A model generated the notes under the pieces. The model was not told where the DNA came from. It searched no databases and saw only the letters and a list, made by a program, of their open reading frames with translations. The translations under genes were made by a program, and so were the position numbers. DNA of 64,000 nucleotides, from assembly GCF_010015445.1 (NCBI RefSeq), contig NC_053116.1, positions 29,907,785 through 29,971,784 on the forward strand. The letters are read 5' to 3'. The stretch's first letter is position 1. Each line of letters begins with the position of its first letter. This DNA is from Perca fluviatilis (taxonomy: Eukaryota > Chordata > Actinopteri > Perciformes > Percidae). Below are positions 56,063-64,000 of the stretch, piece after piece.

Positions 56063-59000
56063 GAAAAGTCAGGGGATCAACAAAGTCATTATAGTTCGCC
56101 CCCTGTGGACCGTGGGTGTCTACAAAATGTCATGGTAATCTGTCCAGCATTTATTAAGATTTGTCAGTCTGGACCAAAGTGGTGGACTGACTGACAGACA
56201 GAAAGAAAGAAAGAAAGAACCTTACAGCAACGCTGGTAGCTGATAACCGTTACTTCATCTATCCATCCATTTTCTACACCTTCAGTTCTATGCAGGGGCG
56301 CAGGAACTGGAGCTCATGATGGCACACACAACATTCACCATTAGGTGCAAATTAGTCTTAAATTGCAAGACCTATCTAGGTGCAAATATAAGGTGACAAG
56401 ACAAATACATACAGACAGATATATCTTTAGACTATAAAATAAAGAGGAAAGCCTTGCAAACACGAGCAGATTTGAGGACCAAACCCAAGGCCTTTTTGCT
56501 GTAACCACTGTGCCACAGTACAGTACAGCTACAGTAATTTAAAATTCAATGAACCTCAGATGCATTCATAAAACACATTAAAGCCCAATGTCATGATATA
56601 ACCTCCATGCATGTGGTTTATGATGGGCACCCTCCTCTTAAGTAACATCTAAAAGTATAATCCACTAATGCCTGGAGCCAATGATCTTCAAAAGACAAGT
56701 CAGCACCTAGGACAGACTCAATGTACAAAGTAATAGTCTTACTGTAAAATGAACCAAATAAGCTAAAAGTTTCCTTCACCTTGTTATTTACCTTGACCAA
56801 AGGCTCGAAAGTTTGAAGTATATTCTGGCAGCCACACTGTCCCTCTGTCCTCCTCTAGAGGATATATGCATTTGATTTATTGAATCCACTCTACCATTGA
56901 TGCACATTATGGGTACGTCTGCATACTCCTTGTTCTATGTAATTACTTTACATGCTACCTGCAGGCTAATCCAAAATTGAGAAATCCAATTTGACATAAA
57001 TCTGCAGTCTGTCTGTTGTTGCCAATATTGATCATACATCCATTTGCTCTTTGCTATTTATTTGCATTTTGTCAATATTTTTGAGTCATTTCCGAAAATA
57101 GTTTTCATCAACTGTTTGAAGAGGGCCTCTGCCACTCTGTATGGGTAAATGTCAGTGAAATTCCACATTTTGTTGTGATATAACACATATGTATTGTTGG
57201 ACATTTCCTTTCATAGAAACATAATAGTTCAGAATATGTGTAATATGAATAATTCAATGATATTCATGCCATGTCTAAGAGTTAAATAAAAGGAAAATGA
57301 ATTCAGTAAAATAATGATATACTATTGCATATTTAATATCACCCACACAGTGATTGAAAATTGAAAGTTTACATTACAAAGGCGGCAAAAAGCATAGATA
57401 GATATATCATAGAGATAGTTATCTCAATCTATGTGGATTCATGTTATGCTTAAACAATGAAATGGTGATCCCATTTTCAAAAACACAGCATCACATATTC
57501 TATAAACCCTGCTAAGCCTGCCACATATGCTTTGAGCTATAAGTCTGTTTTGAAATGCATCTTTTTCAAGATGTACCAGATTGATGGCATCAGCTGCTCC
57601 TGATCCTACTAAACACGTCTCCAAGTCCTACTCAAGCTCACTTTGGCTGTGTGAATAAAAGCTATGGATGTGAAAATGTAAAAAGACGTCACACCAAGGT
57701 TGCAGCTTAATATTTTCTGAAAAAGATCTAAATAGACCACAAGATGGAGCTAAAGTCTAGCACATGGCTACAGGATGAGCTAAATGTTGCATTCAGACCA
57801 TTTTATCACATCAGTGACCAGTGCAGCTTTGTTTAGGCATAGCTGTGTGTACTGTTTTAAATCTGTTCATGTGTTAACTGCTTAGAAAATAAAATAAATG
57901 TGTTTGGGCCTTTCATTTGTAAAGCCTGAGTCATGAAGTGGTAATCCACAAATCCATATTTTTTCTTGAATTTTATTTTAATGAAATTGAAGTTTATGTA
58001 GGACCTGCTCATCTTTTAGCATCTGTGGCTATCCCTGCTAACGCTAACTACCAAGTGCTTTTGTTTATTCATGATGATGTGGGAATGTAAAATGCATCAC
58101 TTCCTACGTGCAGGAGGTTTATTCCCAGGAAAGATCTTCCAGACACTGACAATAAAGAACAGTGAATGTAAAAGCTTTCATAGGTTGAATCATTACTCTG
58201 CTTTCATTATTGTCAACGGAAACAAAAAGACTGAATGAGATAGTAGTAGATGACACATTTATTTATGTGAACATGTCACAGAGTATTATTTTAAAAGTAA
58301 AAGCCTCTGAGCGCTACATTGCATCAGCTTCCTTCACAACGTGGAATGGTAGATAATAAAATAACATGGCATGTCCTCTATTCTTGCTTGTGATGCAGAT
58401 ATTATGGTGGCGTATATGTGACTCAAGACAAAGTCATACACATACACACACGTACCTATACATCACTGCAAACAAATGCACACACCAACAGTCATACAAT
58501 CGTGCAGACACACAGGCTCAGAGTGTGTCGTTCCTCCGTCATTTGTGCTTCAACCCATCTGCCAAAATCCTCTCAAGCTAAATCAGACTTGACATTTTCC
58601 AACACTGAATCAGCAGGGAAAGTAGGCTAGCACGTAGATGGTACAACTAGAGAGACATAGGAAGGAAGAGAGAGAGGGACAAAGAAGCTTGTTTCACAAA
58701 AGGCCACGGGTGGAGGAAGACAGCCATTTGGCCCCCGTGCCACCAGAGCACACGATGGCATTGACCTAATGAGTCTTTATATAGTAATTAAAGGTTCCCC
58801 ACTGGATGATACTCTGTCCTTCTGTACTGAATGAGTATTAATTATTAGTATCAATCACTGATGTTATCTGTGGGTGTTACTTGGTTAAGAAGGGAGACGG
58901 GCAGACAGTGGCATTTAGCTGTGATTAATGAAGTGACCTTCCCTACAGCCTTGGCTGAGATCTAGAAAAATCTATTCCATTTCAAAGTGACCTCCGGGTG

Positions 59001-60500
59001 GGATGGCTGGTTGGAACACCCATACACTCTGCATCCAAATGCAACAAAACACACACACAAGCATGCACACACATGCACACACGACCCTCACCATAAGGAC
59101 TGCAGAGATGCAGATGCAAATCATCAGAAATGAATGTCCGAGGAAGTCACATCAGATGAAACACTGTCTTCCAGTCAATCATTGCTCTCATATTCAGCTG
59201 ATTCTGACATATGACTGAAGATTGTTGTCATTGTAGCTAAGTTTAGCGCACTGATATTATTCCTCAAAGCTTTAGCACACCAACCACTGGCATGCAAATG
59301 TGATGGTGGCAGAAGTGGTGATGATAATGATATTAATGGGTGCCCAAAGACTTTAACTAAGAAATTTCCATATTTTGTCCCATGGGCCTCAGTTGGTAGA
59401 GCATGGCATTAACATTTTTATATTGGTACCATTCCCACTAGAACAGGACAAGCCAAGCATGTAGGCTTTATTCATTCCTCACATTGGAGAACAGTCGAGA
59501 AGAACCAGGCTTTTCACATGGAAAGGTTCACAAAGACATATTTTAGAATGTGCGTGCATGTATGTTTAAATTATGGACAATAATTAGCAATTTTTTTTTA
59601 GTCTATTTTAGTACGTTAAAATGTTTTACATGCAAAATGCTCTGGTTAAGTTCTGGCACAAAATAGGGAAAACAGCAGATAATGAGGTACGTATTATTAT
59701 ACTTTTACTGCCATTGTGCATTTCTTTGGCTACAAAACCTTTGATTTTACTGCATGATTTTCTGCTATTTGCAGACAATTGGATGTTTTATGCTTTTATT
59801 TCATGCTATTGTATGCTTTTTTAACTGGACAAAGATACAAAGATTATAGTTTAAGAGAAGCTGAGATAGGAGTAGATGGGATAAGTACGTATTTAGTGAC
59901 CCTCATAAACATCAGTAGAACTATAGCTGATATGGCTATGGCATGGATAGATAGAGATAATGACTAATAATGTCAGTCATAAATTAATAACAATACAGTA
60001 AAACCAACACAAATGCCAATCCAGTTCACATGAATCTGCATATTGCTGTGCCGTAATTAATTTTCTTACTTTTCACTTACTTTTGCAGTATTCTTTTTTT
60101 ACAAGACATTTCGACATGTCACAGTAGGAAAAGCACAGTTGTAAATACAATTAATAATGGCTGAATTCCATTTAGCTGCTTCAGTTTCAGCGTCCTGGTG
60201 CATGCTGTATGACTTCACGAACACAGCCATTGTTAATGTTTTTTACAACACCTTTGCTTTTTCTACTACGACAAGTCAAAATGCCACTAATTCCAAAAAA
60301 TAATAATCAAAACATAGAATTGGGACATCCATGCATATTCTAATATGTTTCTGACCTGAGCCGACTTATCCATCCAACTCAAACATCCCTCAAATTAATT
60401 TGGCCATTTGGAGGCAGTGAAGCAAACTTTGTTAACATCTGACATACTGACACATCTGGGAAACCCAAACAATGAGCAAAAAGAGGCTTAAAAGTTTCAT
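56063..60500. other. intergenic stretch without recognised gene
   Basis: Short simple repeats (GAAA near 56205, CA-rich 58440-58480 and 59040-59080) and AT-rich DNA. No exon pair with family similarity and no RNA gene were seen. Regulatory elements cannot be judged by eye. Confidence 0.4.
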
Positions 60501-60507
60501 GAAGCTG

Positions 60508-60693
60508 GTGGCCTGGGTTGGATCAGTGGGTAGAGCAGGCGCACATATACTTGGAGGTTTATGCCTCGATGTAAAGGTCCAGGGTTGGAATCCAACCTGT
60601 GATGATTTCCTGCATGTCTTTTCCCTTTCTCACCTAGCTGTCCTGTCAAATAAAGGCGGAAAAGCCCCAAAAAATAATCTAAAAAAAAAAAAA
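60508..60693 (+). mobile_element. tRNA-derived SINE (copy 2)
   Basis: Same family and order as the element at 3075-3285: tRNA-like head (TCAGTGGGTAGAGCAGGCGC), box B (GGTCCAGGGTTGGAATCC), body with CTGCATGTCTTTTCCC and AATAAAGGCGGAAAAGCC, then an A-rich tail of 13 or more A. The tail places the 3' end near 60693. Confidence 0.82.
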
Positions 60694-60699
60694 ACTGAG

Positions 60700-63590
60700 T
60701 GGGATTGCAGAGTTGGCTTTTAATTCTCTGTGAGTTCATCACTATATGTGAGACATTTCATATCACACGTTGTCATATGATCCACAATGACCTGCAGACA
60801 GCATGATCAAATGGTGCTATTCAGTTTGGACTTGGCAATGCAGACAGCTGTCATGGAGTATCAACCTTCATATCATCTATGATGATCAGGACTCAGACCA
60901 TGAGCATTTTACAATCCCAAATGTGTCCATTCCATTTACACGACCACCTGGCTCTCCTTCCGTTTGACCCAGCATCAGGTTAGCCTAGATCATCTCCTAA
61001 TGAGGATGAAGAGGAAAATACATTAGTTAAAATAACTCTCCAAGCATTGCAGATGTTACATTTGTTTTTGTCACAGACGAACATTTGGTAACAGATGGGT
61101 AATACACGCACATACACACAAACAATGCCAGCAATATCTAACACACTAGCGCTCATCTAAACAGCGATTACCATCTTGTATGAGGCTGGTTAGCTGCCCA
61201 GACGATGACAGCTCCTCATACAGTACAGCAAGTCCCTGCGGTGCCACTATACCAAGCCTCAGATGCATGCAAGTCATTGTGCCATTGTGCCGGCTGGCTG
61301 CCACTGTAGCAAAGCAGGCCAATTCTAATAGTATACATGGCATGTAATTGCTGCATTTCTGGAGTGTACGGCAATAATGGTCTATAGAAGGCTGTTACTG
61401 GGGTGACCCTCAGCATAATGACCCAACTCAGGCTTTAAAAAGCATTCAGGACATTGACTTTTCATTCATGAGTGTGAGACTGAGGGAAAAGGAGATAATA
61501 ATGAGTATTAGCCAGGATAGTGTATTAATTTGTGAGAACAATGTCCCAAATAGTGTCAGAGGTTACAGAGCTATGTAAGTGAGAGGATATAATAAGACAG
61601 GCGTTCATGTCTGCAATATGTCCCTGTCTATATATTCAATGTGGCTTAAATGGTGATTTTATTGCAGTGATAGTGGAACGATGTGGTGTTATTAGACTAC
61701 TCTAAGGAGAAAAGTGCAGCTAGTGCTGATCAATAACATTTTACAATCAACCCTTAATTGCCCTGGTTGCCAATGAAGTGAAGCTAAAATGGAGAATAAG
61801 ACTGTCTTTTCCACTCAGTTCCCATCAGGAAAACAACTGCGAATTTTTGGACAAACTGTAATCTGGATGTAATCTGCTGGGTTCGACAGCTTTCCAGGGA
61901 GCCGTAATGAAGTAGAAGCATTGGTTGCAGTTTCAGCGGTAAGTCAATGACAGAAAATCTCTAGTGTTGTAAAGTTATAGAAAACACAGCACAATGGCCT
62001 TAATGTATTTTTTCTAAGCCTATATAAGAAAAATTATTCTGGCTTTGTTCAAACAGCAGGCATGGAAGGCCAAATGTGCATATGATGAAGGGTATAACTC
62101 ATTCATCTTGTAGTATATAGTATAATTACAGTTTATTTCAACTTTGGTCTTTTGGTCATCATCTCTATCAGTTATGATAAAATTGTACTCACCAAGTAGC
62201 GATAACATACGATAACACAAGCATTCAGATGATCAGACAAGACAACAGTATCTACAATCCAAACCACTTTATGTGGAGTTAAAACTGAAAGTGAAATAGA
62301 TAGGGTAATCATTTCACAGCCCCCGTTTGTTTTGTTCTCCAAATAAGTTTGGCTAAGCTGGAGATTTATTTAAAACCTGTCTGCCAAATGTCAGCAATTA
62401 ACTTGATTGTGTACAAACTTACTATAACCGATGGACAAAACTACAAAATAACAACCACGTAGTAAATAAACCAGAATCATCCTCTAATTATGTCATTAAT
62501 TTGTTAAAATAAAGCCTACTTGTAGGTTTGTGGATATGGATTGAGGTTACCTTTCCTGTCCAACATGTGCTAGTAACAAGTAGGATTTCCTGCTGTTTAT
62601 TTTGTGATTTTGTATTTTCTTATTTTTATGATGACATTTCCTAGTCACATTGCTTTACAAAAGACACCCATCAGTGACAGAGAAGGAACAGTATCTGCCA
62701 TGTTGTGCGATGTTGCTGTCAACAGTCTTGTCCTTGTTTGCTGTGCTCTTGTTTCCACAAATTTTGTTTTCGACAGTTACAAAATACCAGACAGCAAGAC
62801 AGCAGGGCTGGAACAACACAGGGCTAATAACCATAATTTCAGATTCAGCCATAATCATCTATAGGAAATAATTTTTTATATATAGAAAACAAGTAAGATA
62901 AATTGGCTTATTGCTACATGCAGTATCTTCTGGGTTTAGAGACAGTTGCATGTGGGTAACAAATCAGTGACACTACACAATTATTAAAGAATAATGTACA
63001 TATACAAAAAGACCCAGAATGGACATCAAGGGAACATTTTACACAATCAATATCTATAAAGAGGAACTGTCATTTATTGAGTTATAACAGCACAAAAAGT
63101 CTAGTGGGTTTGAGAAAAATGTGTGTTTTCAGTTGTTTCACGGGCCTTGTCCTGGCACATAAGAGACTGTGTAAAATTTAAATCTACTGCAACCCATAAG
63201 AAACTGCCAACTACCATTCCTTCTTGACAACATTAAGAGCCACCAACCTTGTGAACACTAAAACAGTGAGGTGTTTCTTGATGTCTTAGTTGTCATTATT
63301 ATGCTGCTTCTACATAACATTGTATTGTCATGCTATCTGTCATGTTATTGTTGATTCTGTTTGTCATAAGAGCTGTCTCGTTTGTCTCTATGTAGTGCAG
63401 TTTGTATTTGCTTTTTTTTTTTTTTTGCTTTCAATCGTTTGTATTTTAAGTGCTTTTCTTCTTAATGTCCGTGCTTTTAACTATTGGACTACAGATGAAA
63501 ATTAGCTGGCTAACTCTGGCATATTTTCAAAAATGTTATTGATATGCACAGGAAGACTTCTAATCACTGCAATCATCACTATCTCTCCCT
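60700..63590. other. intergenic stretch without recognised gene
   Basis: AT-rich sequence with no bordered repeat, coding exon or RNA gene that I can support. Confidence 0.4.
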
Positions 63591-63619
63591 AAATCTTTTC
63601 AGCTGTTAAGAGGTGGTCA

Positions 63620-64000
63620 TTCTTCAGTAAACCAATCAGAATTGGCCACAAATTCATGATCCAATCACAGCATGACATCCTGCTTTAAATGTCTCTCTCC
63701 TTGCTATCAGCTGGCTTCTCAGGCAAACGTGTAACCCTCCTCCTCCCCTTCCACCTCCGGGCGTCATCATCCACTGCAACCGGAGTCCCTTTCCGGCAGA
63801 CGGGTCCTTCGTTCGGTCTCCTGGTTCCCTCTCCGCCATCACCAGTGTCTAGGCTCCATCGGGGGGAAATATGTCTGTTTCTCTATACCTTTAAATATTT
63901 TAATGATGGAGTCTAATCCCCAAAGACTTTGTACATTTCATATTATGCTTATCTACAATAAATATTTGCATATCTGCAACAAAGTCTCTCCTGATTGTAA
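63620..64000 (+). repeat. possible LTR or other repeat end, cut by the window
   Basis: A GC-rich, repeat-like stretch (CCTCCTCCCCTTCCACCTCC) is followed by AATAAATATTTGCATATCTG and TCTCCTGATTGTAA at the last base. The order of polyA signal and short R/U5-like tail resembles the end of an LTR, but no TG start or partner is in view. Confidence 0.25.

Noticed and set aside
63654..63916. Coding frames at the window end
   Set aside because: Low-complexity, repeat-like composition on both strands and no family similarity.

Overview
This is a vertebrate nuclear genome window, almost certainly from a percomorph-type teleost. The genes have many short exons with GT-AG introns, an FXR-family receptor gene of the beta (nr1h5) type is present, there are long (CA)n and (GATA)n microsatellites, and there are many fish-type DNA transposons and tRNA-derived SINEs. 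Nothing prokaryotic or viral was seen.

Three protein-coding genes can be reconstructed exon by exon. (1) An FXR-like nuclear receptor, best called nr1h5, lies on the + strand at 5282-19805 in nine coding exons (456 aa). (2) brpf3, a bromodomain/PHD/PWWP scaffold of MOZ/MORF/HBO1 acetyltransferase complexes, lies on the - strand at 36930-21705 in twelve coding exons (1255 aa), with a non-coding leader exon ending at 38068. (3) mapk13 (p38-delta MAP kinase) lies on the - strand at 51897-40722 in twelve coding exons (363 aa). All splice phases close. nr1h5 and brpf3 converge tail to tail, with 3' ends a few hundred bases apart near 20.2-20.45 kb. mapk13 and brpf3 are head to tail, and the MAPK13-BRPF3 adjacency matches human 6p21.31. 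No operon-like logic is expected: a bile-acid/sterol-type receptor, a chromatin scaffold and a stress kinase are simply neighbours.

The rest is introns and intergenic DNA rich in transposons. Intron 5 of nr1h5 (7215-16399) is almost filled by an ~8.3 kb palindromic element. It has terminal inverted repeats, unique inner arms, and a ~167-bp satellite in opposite orientations (6 units on the left, about 14 on the right). Between the arms is a 2.3-kb spacer holding a Tc1/mariner-like remnant, and no transposase is recognisable. Elsewhere, reading both ends gave a series of hAT elements with recognisable 8-bp target-site duplications (16964-18256, 28414-29457, 30597-31808, 33971-34856, 38931-39413, 45250-45960, 54469-56054 and, nested in the last, 54934-55895). 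It also gave two copies of a MITE with 9-bp duplications (533-755, 30025-30260), two TTAA-flanked piggyBac-type elements (17263-17649, 32526-33308), two copies of one tRNA-derived SINE plus a third SINE, and remnants of a Tc1 transposase and a LINE endonuclease.

Region by region: 1-5.2 kb, upstream repeats; 5.3-20.2 kb, nr1h5; 20.4-38.1 kb, brpf3; 38.4-40.3 kb, short intergenic stretch with one hAT element and a CA repeat; 40.7-51.9 kb, mapk13; 52-64 kb, gene-free as far as can be seen, with nested hATs, a SINE pair and a possible LTR cut by the window end.

The main points for a second look are the palindromic satellite-bearing element in the receptor intron, the apparent loss of the AF-2 helix in the nr1h5 reading frame, a GC-AG intron in mapk13, a tandem NAG acceptor in brpf3, and the dated layers of nested transposons.
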